DNA of 64,000 nucleotides from CADEEL01 sp050246475 (GCA_050246475.1 JBFWVZ010000006.1:62001-126000), one strand, 5' to 3'; numbered from the stretch's first letter, positions 26,415 to 35,811 are shown. Translations and numbers: made by a program. Notes: generated by a model from the letters alone, not told the origin.

Positions 26415-28226
26415 ATGGCCGAACCCGTTCTCGCGATCAATGATCTCAAAGTCTTGTTCGACACGCCCGACGGCGTCGTCGAGGCCGTCCGCGGCGTCTC
26501 CCTCGAAATCGCCAAGGGCGAGTGCTTGGGCGTGGTGGGCGAATCCGGCTCCGGCAAGAGCCAGACCTTCCTTTCCGCCTTCGGCTTGACGGCGGAGAAC
26601 GCCCGCGTATCGGGTTCTGTGAAGTTCCAAGGTCAGGAAATACTGGGCCTGAAGCGGCGCGAGCTGGATTCCTTCCGTGGGCGGAAGGTCTCGTTCGTCT
26701 TTCAGGATCCCCTGACGGCGCTGACGCCCCACCTCACGGTCGAAACGCAGATGGGCGAAGTGCTGGCGCATCACTTCAATCAGAAGGGAGGCGCCGCGCG
26801 CGCCAAGAGCCTCGAATGGCTGGAGCGCGTGCGCATTCCCGAAGCCGCGCGCCGCCTCCGGCAATACCCGCACGAGCTCTCAGGCGGCATGCGCCAGCGC
26901 GTCATGCTGGCGATGGCGATGATGGGCGGTCCCGAACTTCTCGTCGCCGACGAGCCGACAACGGCGCTCGACGCAACGGTTCAGGCGCAAGTCCTCGATC
27001 TGATGGAGGAGTTGCAGAAAGAGACGGGCACCGCTGTTGCGCTCATCACGCACGATATGGGCGTCATTGCGCGCATGGCGCAACGCGTCGTCGTGATGCG
27101 CCAAGGTCTCATCGTCGAGGAGGGCGGCGTCGATCAGATTTTCACGGCGCCGCAAGCCGATTACACCAAGATGCTGCTGAACGCCGTGCCGCGCATCGAA
27201 GGCGCCAAGCCCGATCTCGCCGCGCCGGACGTGGGCGATCCGCTGCTCAAGGCCGATGATGTGAAAGTGCATTTCCCCATCCGCGTCGAAGGGGGCCTCT
27301 TCGGGCGCACCAAGAAGTTGAAGGCCGTGGACGGCGTCTCTTTCGATCTGCACGCGGGCGAAACGCTCGGCGTCGTCGGCGAAAGCGGCTGCGGCAAGTC
27401 CACGCTGGCGCGCGCCATCGTGCAACTGCTCCCGCGCACCAGCGGCTCGGTGACGTTCCTTGGCCGCGGCTTGAACGCCGGCGATCAGCGCACCATCCGC
27501 GAATCCCGCAAGGACCTCCAGATCGTCTTCCAGGATCCGCTTGCGAGCCTCGATCCGCGCATGACGGTGGGCCGCTCCATCGCCGAGCCTCTTGCAACGT
27601 TCCGCCAAGATATGAACGGCCGCCAGCGAGAGGAGGCGGTGCGCGCTCTGATGGAGGAGGTGGGCCTCGATCCCAACCTCATCAATCGCTATCCGCACGA
27701 ACTATCGGGCGGGCAAAACCAGCGCGTCGGCATCGCGCGCGCCATGATCCTGAAGCCCAAGCTCGTTGTTTGTGACGAAGCCGTGTCAGCGCTCGATGTT
27801 TCGATTCAGGCGCAAGTCGTGCGGCTGCTCATCGACCTGCAGAAGCGCTTGAAGATCGCGATGGTCTTCATCAGCCACGATCTCGCCGTCGTGCGCGAAA
27901 TCAGTCACAACGTCCTCGTGCTTTATCTTGGCCGCGCCGTTGAATATGGCCCGGCCGAGACAATCCTGCGCAACCCCCAGCACCCTTACACCAGAGCGCT
28001 CCTCGCCGCCGCGCCCGAGCCCGATCCCGCCGCCGCACGCGCACGCACGCGCATTCGCTTGGTCGGCGATTTGCCCAGCCCGCTCGATACGCGCGCCAGC
28101 CTGCGCTTTCTCAAATCCAAGATCGTCGACGATCCTGACGCCGAGCAATACCGCCCGCAAATGCGCGAGGCCGGGCCCGGCCATTGGGTCGCGGAATTCG
28201 ATCCCGAGCCGCGCGAAGCCGCCTGA
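26415..28226 (+). CDS. Duplex oligopeptide-type ABC transporter ATP-binding protein (YejF-like)
   Basis: A 603-residue protein with two complete ABC ATPase halves. Walker A sites are GESGSGKSQ (about 43) and GESGCGKST (about 322); signature motifs LSGGMRQR (about 155) and LSGGQNQR (about 431); Walker B sites LLVADEPTTALD and LVVCDEAVSALD. The second-half end HPYTRALLAAAPEPDP is typical of Dpp/Opp/Yej ATPases. It would power import of oligopeptides or microcin C-like compounds. No permease or binding-protein genes are adjacent, so partner subunits must lie elsewhere. Confidence 0.9.
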   Translation: MAEPVLAINDLKVLFDTPDGVVEAVRGVSLEIAKGECLGVVGESGSGKSQTFLSAFGLTAENARVSGSVKFQGQEILGLKRRELDSFRGRKVSFVFQDPLTALTPHLTVETQMGEVLAHHFNQKGGAARAKSLEWLERVRIPEAARRLRQYPHELSGGMRQRVMLAMAMMGGPELLVADEPTTALDATVQAQVLDLMEELQKETGTAVALITHDMGVIARMAQRVVVMRQGLIVEEGGVDQIFTAPQADYTKMLLNAVPRIEGAKPDLAAPDVGDPLLKADDVKVHFPIRVEGGLFGRTKKLKAVDGVSFDLHAGETLGVVGESGCGKSTLARAIVQLLPRTSGSVTFLGRGLNAGDQRTIRESRKDLQIVFQDPLASLDPRMTVGRSIAEPLATFRQDMNGRQREEAVRALMEEVGLDPNLINRYPHELSGGQNQRVGIARAMILKPKLVVCDEAVSALDVSIQAQVVRLLIDLQKRLKIAMVFISHDLAVVREISHNVLVLYLGRAVEYGPAETILRNPQHPYTRALLAAAPEPDPAAARARTRIRLVGDLPSPLDTRASLRFLKSKIVDDPDAEQYRPQMREAGPGHWVAEFDPEPREAA

Positions 28227-28326
28227 GCGGCGAAATGACGCCCGTCACGGCAAAATGAGTGGCGCGCCGCGAAACGAACGCCCATGTCTCGCGTTTGAGA
28301 GGGACGCGTTTATCGGAGTGTGCGCC

Positions 28327-28755
28327 ATGAAATCATGGTTGGTTGCATGCGCCTTGAGCGTCGGCGTGTTCATCGCCCCCGCCTCGGCGCAAGATGAAAC
28401 ACAGAAGAGTGCCGATGCTGTCGCCGAGCAAGAAAGCCCATATGTGATCCTGCGCGAGAACGTGTCGATCCCGTTCGCCAACCGCGCCATCCGGGGCTTT
28501 GAGGCTGGAGAGGATCGCCGCTCCGTCATCTTCCGCGGGCCTGGCCGGCGCCATTACCGCGCCGAACTCGACAGCTTCTGCGCGCGTAATTTGCGCTTCG
28601 AGAGCCGGATCGGAATGCGCTCCGGCCCCGTCGATGACACGCTGCGTCGCGGTTCGACGCTCTATATCGATCGCGATCGCTGTATGATCCTGTCGCTCGA
28701 CGAAATCGCCGATCCGCGCGCCCAGGCGCGCGCAGAAGCCGCGGAACAAAACTAG
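28327..28755 (+). CDS. Secreted DUF6491-like protein
   Basis: A 142-residue protein with a signal peptide (VACALSVGVFIAPASAQ). The mature part has NRAIRGFEAGEDRRSVIF, a cysteine in DSFCARNLRF and another in DRCMILSL, a layout I associate with the DUF6491 family found widely in Caulobacterales and Sphingomonadales. GGAG lies 8 bases before the ATG at 28327. Probably periplasmic; the function of the family is unknown. It precedes the chorismate mutase gene by 55 bases, though no functional link is evident. Confidence 0.72.
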   Translation: MKSWLVACALSVGVFIAPASAQDETQKSADAVAEQESPYVILRENVSIPFANRAIRGFEAGEDRRSVIFRGPGRRHYRAELDSFCARNLRFESRIGMRSGPVDDTLRRGSTLYIDRDRCMILSLDEIADPRAQARAEAAEQN

Positions 28756-28810
28756 CTCTGCGGCGGTGCGCCGTCTGGACCGGCGCGTTGTCAGCGCCGA
28801 TGTGTCATGC

Positions 28811-29164
28811 ATGGATGATGGATCGTTTCCGCAGCGGGCCTTCGCCGCGCCTGGCCCCGAAATGTGCCGCACGATGACTGACGTGCGCGCCGGCGTCGAT
28901 GAGGTCGACGCTATGCTTGTCGCGCTTATCCGCCGCCGTCAGGGCTATATGGACGCAGCGGCCCGCATCAAGCCGGAGCGCGCGCTCGTGCGCGATGAGG
29001 CGCGCATCGCGCAGGTGCTGTCGAACGTAAAGCGTCATGCCGAAAAGGCAGGCCTCTCCTGGGACATCGCGGAGCCGGTCTGGCGCACAATGATCGAGCG
29101 CTGCATCGCCCACGAACTTGTCGAATATGATCGCCTGCAAGCGCAAAGCAGCGCCAAGGGCTGA
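28811..29164 (+). CDS. Chorismate mutase (AroQ class)
   Basis: A 117-residue all-helical protein catalysing chorismate to prephenate, the branch step to phenylalanine and tyrosine. The core DVRAGVDEVDAMLVALIRRR, AARIKPE and VRDEARIAQVL matches AroQ monofunctional enzymes, with the expected arginine and lysine active-site residues and a late IERCIAHE helix. I chose the start at 28811 because related proteins begin with a PExC segment before the first helix; Met28862 or Met28874 are alternatives. No signal peptide, so cytoplasmic. An aminotransferase gene that could use prephenate lies 1.4 kb downstream. Confidence 0.88.
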   Translation: MDDGSFPQRAFAAPGPEMCRTMTDVRAGVDEVDAMLVALIRRRQGYMDAAARIKPERALVRDEARIAQVLSNVKRHAEKAGLSWDIAEPVWRTMIERCIAHELVEYDRLQAQSSAKG

Positions 29165-29387
29165 CGCGCCCGGGCGGCTTGGCTATGGTTTGGTCGGGGC
29201 AGCTGGGATGGGCTTCGGGCCGAGGGGGCCTGATGCACGCCGATTCGAAGCACGAGTGCGATGCGGGCTTTCGCGCGCGGGGCGAGAGCGTTCGCGCCTT
29301 TGCGCGCCCGCGCCTTGCCGCGTCGCGCCCGCGCGGGGGCGATGCTAGCGTGGGCTGCTCGGATTGGGCCGGTGAGGGGCGCTTCCA

Positions 29388-30518
29388 ATGAGATGGCTCG
29401 CAGGCCTGGTGGTTGTGCTCGCCGCGATCGCGGGCGCGCTCTACGGCGTCGGCTATTTCCTGCTCCCCAATACGCTTGACGTCACCCACACGGTCGTCGT
29501 TGAGCGTCCGCGCGCCACAGTGTTCGCGCAGGTGAATGACCTGACTGCGGCGCAGAATTGGTCGCCCTTCTATGTGCGCGATCCCGGCGCCGACTATTCC
29601 TTTTCCGGCGCGCCGGGCGAAGGCCAGTCCATGCGCTGGGACGGCGCCGATCCCAGCATGGGCGACGGCGAGCTTGTCGTTGCGCGCGCCGCGCCGCCGC
29701 GCGGCGTGCGCTACCTGCTGCGCATCGCCGATCGCGCGGTCTTCGATGTCGATGTCTTTTTGACTGCGGGCATGGCGCAGACGCGCAGGGTCACCAACGT
29801 TGAAGCGCGCGTCATCGCCGAATGCCCCGCGACGTGGATGAACATCCCGTGCCGCTACATGAACCTCATCATCCGCCGCCAGGTGGAGCGCGAACTCGAT
29901 GTCGGGCTCGATCGCTTGAAGGCCATGTCGGAGGCATTGCCGGACGTCGACTTCGAGGGTCTCGCGCCTGAATTCGTCACCCTCGCGCCGCAGCCCTATC
30001 TCTACATTCCCGTAACGGTCACGCGCGCGCAGCTCGGCGAGTTCATGCCGGCGAGCCAATCGCCTGTGACGCCCGCGGCCAGCGCCGCCGTGCAGCGCAT
30101 CGCGCAGGAGGATGCCGATCGCGCAACCCAGCGCCGCGTCGCCGCCGCGATGGAGCAAGCGCGGGCCCGCGCCGAGGCGGCGCTTCAGGCCAATGATCTC
30201 GTGCGCGCCGGCCCGCTCGTGCGCGTCACCACGCTCTCTAACGAAGAGCGCTTCGCGTTCCGCGTCGGCTATCCTTACGCCGGCCCCGCGCCGCTTTCGC
30301 TGACGGGAGAGGAAGTCGGCGAGACGCCGTCCGGGCGCGTGATGCGCATTGTCCACAACGGCACGCGGGACAATCTCGCCGCCACCTACGCGCGCGCCTT
30401 CGCCTATCTTGAAGCCCATCACGTGGAGCGCCGCGGCGACGGGCTCCCTTGGGAAGTTGTGCTCAGCGACTCCGATCCCACGGCGGTCCGCATCGAAATC
30501 TATTATCCTATTCAGTAG
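29388..30518 (+). CDS. SRPBCC-type protein with a GyrI-like effector-binding C-terminus
   Basis: A 376-residue protein with an N-terminal membrane helix (VVVLAAIAGALYGVGYFLL). Residues about 30-185 form a polyketide-cyclase/SRPBCC domain (VVVERPRATVFAQVNDL). After a helical linker rich in Ala, Arg and Gln, the last 130 or so residues resemble a GyrI/AraC effector-binding domain (ending VEIYYPI-like). This architecture suggests binding of a small hydrophobic ligand at the membrane. GAGGGG precedes the ATG. The preceding 223 bases hold no gene that I can support. Confidence 0.7.
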   Translation: MRWLAGLVVVLAAIAGALYGVGYFLLPNTLDVTHTVVVERPRATVFAQVNDLTAAQNWSPFYVRDPGADYSFSGAPGEGQSMRWDGADPSMGDGELVVARAAPPRGVRYLLRIADRAVFDVDVFLTAGMAQTRRVTNVEARVIAECPATWMNIPCRYMNLIIRRQVERELDVGLDRLKAMSEALPDVDFEGLAPEFVTLAPQPYLYIPVTVTRAQLGEFMPASQSPVTPAASAAVQRIAQEDADRATQRRVAAAMEQARARAEAALQANDLVRAGPLVRVTTLSNEERFAFRVGYPYAGPAPLSLTGEEVGETPSGRVMRIVHNGTRDNLAATYARAFAYLEAHHVERRGDGLPWEVVLSDSDPTAVRIEIYYPIQ

Positions 30519-30597
30519 CGGCGCCCTTGAATCTTGGCCCGGCGCGCTTCAACAGAGGCGCTCTCCCGACACGTCCAAGAAAGGACTGCGCCAAGCC

Positions 30598-31806
30598 ATG
30601 CCGCCTGCGCCCGTTTCCGCCGCCTTGAAGCGCATCAAGCCCTCGCCGACCATGGCGATGACGGCCAAAGCGCGCGCATTGAAGGCGCAGGGGCGCGACG
30701 TGATTTCGCTCTCGGTCGGTGAGCCGGATTTCGATACGCCCGAGCACATCAAGGAAGCCGCCATCCGCGCCATGCGCGAGGGCAAGACGAAATACACCGA
30801 CGTGGACGGCATTCCTGAGCTGAAGGATGCCGTCGCCGCGAAATTCAAGCGCGAGAACGGGCTCGACTATAAGCGCACGCAAATCAACGTCTCGCCCGGC
30901 GGCAAGGCCGTCATCTTCGCCGCCTTCATGGCCACGCTGAACGAAGGCGACGAGGTGATCGTGCCTGCGCCCTATTGGGTGAGCTATCCCGATATCGCGC
31001 TGCTCTGCGGGGCGACGCCTGTCTTCGTCGAAGCCGGCATCGAGAAAAATTTCAAGGCTCAAGCCGCCGATATCGAGAAGGCCATCAGCCCACGGACGAA
31101 GTGGATCATCCTCAACTCGCCATCGAACCCCTCTGGCGCGGCCTACACGCAAGGCGAATTGCGTGCCATCGCGGATGTTCTGCTGCGCCACCCGCACGTC
31201 TGGATCCTCTCGGACGACATGTACGAGCACCTCGTCTACGGCGATTTCAAGTTCACGACGATCGCCGAGGTCGAGCCGCGCCTCTATGAGCGCACACTCA
31301 CCATGAACGGCCTCTCGAAGACCTATTCGATGACGGGCTGGCGCGTGGGCTTCGCCGGCGGGCCGGAAGATCTCATCAAGAACATGGCCAACGTCATGAC
31401 GCAGTCCACCATGCACGCGAGCTCGATCTCGCAATGGGCGGGTGTCGAGGCGTTGAACGGTTCGCAGGCCTTCATCCCAACCTTCAAGCAAAGCTTCGAG
31501 GCGCGCCGCGATCTCGTGGTTTCGATGCTGAACCAAGCCGCCGGCATCAAGTGCCCGACGCCCGAAGGCGCCTTCTATGTCTATCCCTCGATCGCGCCGC
31601 TCATCGGCAAGCGCGCGCCGTCGGGGCAGGTGATCGCCAATGACGAAGACTTCGTCGGCGCGCTGCTCGATGCGGAAGGCGTCGCTGCGGTGCATGGCGC
31701 TGCCTTCGGCATGAGCCCGAACTTCCGTGTGAGCTACGCCACGAGCACGGACTTGCTCGAAGACGCATGCGCCCGCATCCAGCGTTTCTGCGGCAGTTTG
31801 AGTTGA
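30598..31806 (+). CDS. Class I aspartate aminotransferase (type Ib), possible prephenate aminotransferase
   Basis: A 402-residue PLP enzyme with family marks SVGEPDFDTPEHIKEA, NSPSNPSGAAYT, the PLP lysine Lys241 in NGLSKTYSMTGWRVGF, and the carboxylate-binding arginine in NFRVSYATS. Type Ib aspartate aminotransferases of alphaproteobacteria can also transaminate prephenate to arogenate. The chorismate mutase gene 1.4 kb upstream fits such a role, but only assays would show it. The start at 30598 begins at the typical MPPAPVSAALKRIKPSPT segment; a longer upstream reading frame overlaps the previous gene and is not credible. Confidence 0.92.
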   Translation: MPPAPVSAALKRIKPSPTMAMTAKARALKAQGRDVISLSVGEPDFDTPEHIKEAAIRAMREGKTKYTDVDGIPELKDAVAAKFKRENGLDYKRTQINVSPGGKAVIFAAFMATLNEGDEVIVPAPYWVSYPDIALLCGATPVFVEAGIEKNFKAQAADIEKAISPRTKWIILNSPSNPSGAAYTQGELRAIADVLLRHPHVWILSDDMYEHLVYGDFKFTTIAEVEPRLYERTLTMNGLSKTYSMTGWRVGFAGGPEDLIKNMANVMTQSTMHASSISQWAGVEALNGSQAFIPTFKQSFEARRDLVVSMLNQAAGIKCPTPEGAFYVYPSIAPLIGKRAPSGQVIANDEDFVGALLDAEGVAAVHGAAFGMSPNFRVSYATSTDLLEDACARIQRFCGSLS

Positions 31807-31841
31807 CGCTGACGCGGCGTCGCGTGCGATAGGCGAGGGCC

Positions 31842-32675
31842 TTGCCGCCGCTCGCCATCGCCGCCGCGCTCACCTCCGCGCTCATTCACGCCAGCTGGAA
31901 CGCGCTCATGAAGGGCGGCCGCGATCGCATCGCGGATTCGTTCCTGCTCGCGCTCGGCTGCATCGCCTTCGCGCTGGCGCTCATCGCGTTCAACGGCTTT
32001 CCCGCGCGCGCGGCGTGGCCCTTTCTCGCCATCTCCGTCGTCGTCCACGCCATCTACTGGCTGACGGTCGTCAAAGGCTACGACGCGGGCGATCTCTCCC
32101 ACGTCTATACGATCTCGCGCGGCGGCGCCCCTTTGCTCGTCGCCCTTGGCGCTGCAATCGCCGCGCGCGAAATCCCTTCGCTGGGCGATGGCATTGGCAT
32201 CGCACTCGTCAGCGCCGGCGTATTGACGATCGGCGTCAGTCCCAACGCGCCGTTGCGCGCGACGCTCTGGGCGCTCGCCTGCGCCTCGTGCATCGCGACA
32301 TATTCCCTGGTGGATGCCATGGGCGCGCGCGCTTCTGGCGATGCGCTCACCTATATCGGCTGGTCCACCTTGGGCACGGGTGTGCCGCTCGGTCTCTTCT
32401 GCCTCGTCCGCCGCGGCCCCGCACGCATGTTGTCGGACGTGCGCGTCGATCCCTGGCGCGGCATCGGCGCGGGCGCGATCTCGAGCGCCGGGTTTGGCAT
32501 CGTGCTCTGGGCGCAGACCTTCGCACCCATCGCGCAGGTGACGGCGCTGCGCGAAACCTCTGTCGTCTTTGGCGCGCTGATCGCGTGGCTCTTCTTGAAG
32601 GAGCGCATGGGCCCGCGCCGCTGGACGGGCGTATTGATCGTGGCGGCCGGCGCGCTGTTGATCGGTTTCGCTTAG
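31842..32675 (+). CDS. EamA/DMT-family membrane transporter
   Basis: A 277-residue membrane protein with about ten hydrophobic helices in two EamA-type halves; HASWNALMKGG in helix 1 and ETSVVFGALIAWLFLKERMG near the end are typical. Members export metabolites or amino acids. The only suitable start is TTG at 31842 behind GAGGG, so translation may be weak. It follows the aminotransferase by 35 bases. The stop TAG interlocks with the convergent lipoprotein gene in TTAG (32672-32675). Confidence 0.83.
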   Translation: MPPLAIAAALTSALIHASWNALMKGGRDRIADSFLLALGCIAFALALIAFNGFPARAAWPFLAISVVVHAIYWLTVVKGYDAGDLSHVYTISRGGAPLLVALGAAIAAREIPSLGDGIGIALVSAGVLTIGVSPNAPLRATLWALACASCIATYSLVDAMGARASGDALTYIGWSTLGTGVPLGLFCLVRRGPARMLSDVRVDPWRGIGAGAISSAGFGIVLWAQTFAPIAQVTALRETSVVFGALIAWLFLKERMGPRRWTGVLIVAAGALLIGFA

Positions 32676-33151
32676 CGCTCGGGCGTGGGCGCCGTCATTT
32701 GGCGTACGATGCGCCATTCACCATCGTCCTGCAGCGCCCAAGTCATGAGGTGACGCCCCCGCGCCATTCCTGTTTGGCGCGTGGCGGGATCGGTGAACGT
32801 CAACTCATAGACGCCGACTGCGACGCCCAACTCGCCGCTTGCCGCCACCAGCGGCGGATCGGAATGAAACGTCAGCGTGAAGGCGGGGTCGGTCAGGAAT
32901 TGCTCGAACAATCCGCGCAGCGCCTCGCGGTTCGGAACGGGATCCCTCCCGGAAAGCATCACGATGGCGTCCGGCGCGTAGGCGTTCATGATCGCATCCA
33001 CGTCGCGCGAAGCCCACCCCGCGGCTTCCGCCGCTTCGGCTTGCAGAATGCGTTCGCCGATAGCTTGAAAGTCCGGTTCGGGCGCCGTCGCCGGCGCCGG
33101 CGCGCACGCCGCCAGGAGCGCCAGTCCCGTGATTGCGTGGATCATCCGCAT
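32672..33151 (-). CDS. SnoaL/DUF4440-like putative lipoprotein
   Basis: A 159-residue protein with a lipoprotein-type signal (ITGLALLAACAP, lipobox LAAC). The mature part is a cystatin-like NTF2 fold: a helix with AAGWASRDVDAIMNAYAPDAIVM, then strands and a C-terminal EWRIVRQMT. Such domains bind or convert small molecules, or simply dimerise. GGGAGG lies upstream of the ATG. It overlaps the convergent EamA transporter gene by 4 bases. Function unassigned. Confidence 0.8.
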   Translation of the reverse strand: MRMIHAITGLALLAACAPAPATAPEPDFQAIGERILQAEAAEAAGWASRDVDAIMNAYAPDAIVMLSGRDPVPNREALRGLFEQFLTDPAFTLTFHSDPPLVAASGELGVAVGVYELTFTDPATRQTGMARGRHLMTWALQDDGEWRIVRQMTAPTPER

Positions 33152-33281
33152 GGTTCGCCTCCCGCTTGCAGGCTGGCGAATCTAGCCCGCCGAGAATCGT
33201 TGGCGGATCACACCTTGGTTGGCGGGGGCCGGAAGCCATCACGTCTGCTTGAGAACGCGCACCTGGACCAATCCGAAAAAA

Positions 33282-33312
33282 CGGCCGCGCAGCCAATGAA
33301 GGCGCGCGGCCG
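33282..33312 (-). terminator. Rho-independent terminator of the LysR gene
   Basis: A 9-base-pair stem CGGCCGCGC / GCGCGGCCG followed on the minus strand by TTTTTT. It lies 135 bases after the LysR stop at 33447, in the 295-base interval that otherwise holds no gene I can support. Confidence 0.75.
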
Positions 33313-33446
33313 AAAGGGATTGCCTCGGGGGAGGAAACGCCCGGAGGGCGCGTGCGCGAGGCGGCGCACGACCGCGATATGGGCGCCTGAATCGCGCGCA
33401 ACAAGGCGTGTGCGCGGCGATTTCTGGGCGCTCCGTTACGGCAGGT

Positions 33447-34337
33447 TTAGCCAGTCCAGCCCGCCGCCTGCTCGATCAGGAATTGCCGGAAAGCCGCGAT
33501 CCGCTTCGAGCGCTTGAGATCGCTCGGATAGATGAAATAGACCTCGAACGACGGGCCATCGAGATCGGGCAGCACTTTCACGAGGTCTTGCGCGCCGCGC
33601 GCCATGTAGTCGGGCAGGCTGGCGACGCCGAAGCCCGATTCAACCGCGCGCAACATTCCGTATACGTTGTTGATCTCGAGCGCCGGCGCGCGCGGGCGGG
33701 CGTCTTCGCGTCCAGCGCGCGTCGCCCAATCGAGCTCCCGCATCGCGTTGGGCGCATTCACTTGGTAGGCGATGATGCGGTGCTCATCGAGATCTTCGAC
33801 CTTTTGCGGCGCGCCATGCTTCGCGACGTACGCCTTCGACGCGTAGAGGCTCACATGCACTTCGAGGATTTTGCGCTGAATGAGATCGGCGTGCGTGGCG
33901 GCCCAGAGCCGCACCGCGCACTCCGCCTCGAGCTTCAGGAGATCGAGTTCGCGGTCATCGAGCAGCAGCTGCACGCGCGTCTCGGGATAGGATTCCGCGA
34001 ACGTCACCAGCCGCGGCGCAAGCCAGGTCGAGCCGAACGCAACTGGCGCCGTGACTCTGAGATCGCCCATCACCTTTTCGCGCGCGTCCTTGAGCGCGGA
34101 TTCCGCGATCATCGCCGCGGACGCCATCTCGCGGGTGAACTCGCGCAGCGCCATGCCTGGCCCGGTGAGCAACAGCCCGCGCGCATGCCGCTGAAAGAGC
34201 GGCACGCCCATGCCTGCTTCGAGCGCCGCGATTTGCCGCGACACCGCCGATTGCGAAACGCCCAGCCGTTCCGCGGCTGCCGTGAGGCTTCCGGTTTCGG
34301 CCGCGTAGTGGAAAGTCTTGAGCTTGTCCCAGTCCAT
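33447..34337 (-). CDS. LysR-family transcriptional regulator
   Basis: A 296-residue regulator. The N-terminal winged HTH is MDWDKLKTFHYAAETGS and SLTAAAERLGVSQSAVSRQI, and the C-terminal periplasmic-binding-protein-like effector domain spans about residues 90-296. In many alphaproteobacteria a LysR gene of this kind lies beside trxB; here two plus-strand genes separate them. A perfect palindrome 37 bases upstream (34374-34387) is a likely autoregulatory site. A terminator follows at 33282-33312. The target genes and effector are unknown. Confidence 0.9.
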   Translation of the reverse strand: MDWDKLKTFHYAAETGSLTAAAERLGVSQSAVSRQIAALEAGMGVPLFQRHARGLLLTGPGMALREFTREMASAAMIAESALKDAREKVMGDLRVTAPVAFGSTWLAPRLVTFAESYPETRVQLLLDDRELDLLKLEAECAVRLWAATHADLIQRKILEVHVSLYASKAYVAKHGAPQKVEDLDEHRIIAYQVNAPNAMRELDWATRAGREDARPRAPALEINNVYGMLRAVESGFGVASLPDYMARGAQDLVKVLPDLDGPSFEVYFIYPSDLKRSKRIAAFRQFLIEQAAGWTG

Positions 34338-34373
34338 GCGTGGCCCGCGGTTGCGGCCCCGCCGCTCTCAACG

Positions 34374-34387
34374 ATGCAATATTGCAT
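34374..34387. promoter_or_regulatory. Perfect 14-base palindrome upstream of the LysR gene
   Basis: ATGCAATATTGCAT is a perfect AT-rich dyad in otherwise GC-rich DNA, 37 bases before the LysR start and 93 bases before the divergent sugar dehydrogenase. LysR regulators often bind AT-rich dyads between their own gene and a divergent target, so this is a candidate operator for one or both genes. Confidence 0.55.
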
Positions 34388-34479
34388 AGCTCCCGCGCGC
34401 AGTCGAGCCGTCCGCGCGTCAGCCCTGTGCGCAAGTCGCCCCGCGCGCTATCTCGCTTCGCAGAAGTGAAGGTGCGGGC

Positions 34480-35811
34480 ATGAGAACAGCGATCTTGGCG
34501 TTGACGGCGGTGTTCGTCGTGGGGTGCACCGGACCGTCTGGCCCGCCGAACGCGAACGTGGACGGCGAATACGGCCCAAACCCGACATTGACCGCGCCCG
34601 AACCGAGCGGCTTCCTCCCGACCGTGGTGACGGCTCGTCCCGTGGGTTGGGCCGCGGATGAGACTCCCGATGCGCCGGAAGGCTTCACCGTCACGCGCTA
34701 TGCGGGCGATCTCAGCCACCCGCGCCGCCCCTATTTGCTGCCGAACGGCGACGTGCTGGTGGCCGAGTCTTCCACCCAGCCGAGCAGGGGCGGCGGGCTG
34801 ATGGGCTGGGCCGCCAACCAAGTGCAGCGCGGCGCAGGTTCGATCGTCGAGAGCGCGAACCGCATCACGCTGCTGCGCGATTCCGATGGCGACGGCGTCG
34901 TCGATGAACGCTTCGTCTTCCTTGAGGGCCTCAACCAGCCCTTCGGCATGGCTCTGGTTGGAGACAGCTTCTACGTCGGCAACACCGACGCCGTGCTCCG
35001 CTTTCCGTACACGGAGAATCAGACGCGCTTGGAGGGGCCCGGCCAAGTCGTCGTCTCGCTGCCGCACAATGACGGCGCCAACGGCCACTGGACGCGCGAT
35101 CTCCTCGCCAGCCCGGACGGCCGCAGGCTCTTCGTCGGAATCGGCTCAGTCTCCAACATCGCCGATCAGGGAATGGAGATCGAAGAGGGCCGCGCCGCTG
35201 TTTGGGAGATCGATCTCGCCAGCGCTTCGCATCGCGTCTTCGCTTCGGGCCTGCGCAATCCCAACGGCCTCACCTGGAACCCGGAATCCGGCGCGCTATG
35301 GGTTGTTGTCAATGAACGCGACGCCCTGGGCGATCACCTCGTGCCCGACTACATGACCAGCGTGCGCGAAGGCGGCTTCTACGGCTGGCCCTATTCCTAT
35401 TACGGCCAGCATCTCGACGAACGCGTCACGCCGCAAAACGCCGAACTTGTCGCCCGCGCCATTGCGCCCGACTACGCGGTAGGCGCCCACACGGCCGCGC
35501 TCGGCCTTGCTTTCTACACAGGCCAAGCCTTCCCAGAACGCTATCGCAATGGCGCGTTCGTCGCCCAGCATGGCTCCTGGAACCGCGCCAGTCCTGCCGG
35601 CTATCGCGTTATCTTCGTACCCTTCGCCGGCGGCGCTCCGGCCGGCGGGCACGAAGAGTTTCTCGGTGGTTTCCTGAACGCGGTGGGCCAGGCGCGCGGA
35701 CGTCCCGTCGGCCTCGCGCTCGATCGCACAGGCGCGCTGCTTGTCGCCGATGACGTCGGCAATGTGGTCTGGCGCGTAGCGGCCGATGCGCCGGCGCCGC
35801 CCGCGGATTGA
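34480..35811 (+). CDS. PQQ-dependent sugar dehydrogenase-like lipoprotein
   Basis: A 443-residue protein with a lipoprotein signal (ALTAVFVVGC). The mature part is a six-bladed beta-propeller of the soluble glucose/L-sorbosone dehydrogenase family: YLLPNGDVLVAES, LNQPFGMAL, SGLRNPNGLTWNP, GGFYGWPYSYYG and AQHGSWNR. Members oxidise sugars in the periplasm with PQQ, though many homologues have no known substrate. GAAGG precedes the start. It is divergent from the LysR gene, which might control it. No PQQ biosynthesis genes are in the window. Confidence 0.85.
   Translation: MRTAILALTAVFVVGCTGPSGPPNANVDGEYGPNPTLTAPEPSGFLPTVVTARPVGWAADETPDAPEGFTVTRYAGDLSHPRRPYLLPNGDVLVAESSTQPSRGGGLMGWAANQVQRGAGSIVESANRITLLRDSDGDGVVDERFVFLEGLNQPFGMALVGDSFYVGNTDAVLRFPYTENQTRLEGPGQVVVSLPHNDGANGHWTRDLLASPDGRRLFVGIGSVSNIADQGMEIEEGRAAVWEIDLASASHRVFASGLRNPNGLTWNPESGALWVVVNERDALGDHLVPDYMTSVREGGFYGWPYSYYGQHLDERVTPQNAELVARAIAPDYAVGAHTAALGLAFYTGQAFPERYRNGAFVAQHGSWNRASPAGYRVIFVPFAGGAPAGGHEEFLGGFLNAVGQARGRPVGLALDRTGALLVADDVGNVVWRVAADAPAPPAD

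Noticed and set aside
29165..29387. Short frames in the 223-base interval after chorismate mutase
   Set aside because: They lack ribosome sites and are low-complexity Arg/Ala translations; nothing there can be supported as a gene.
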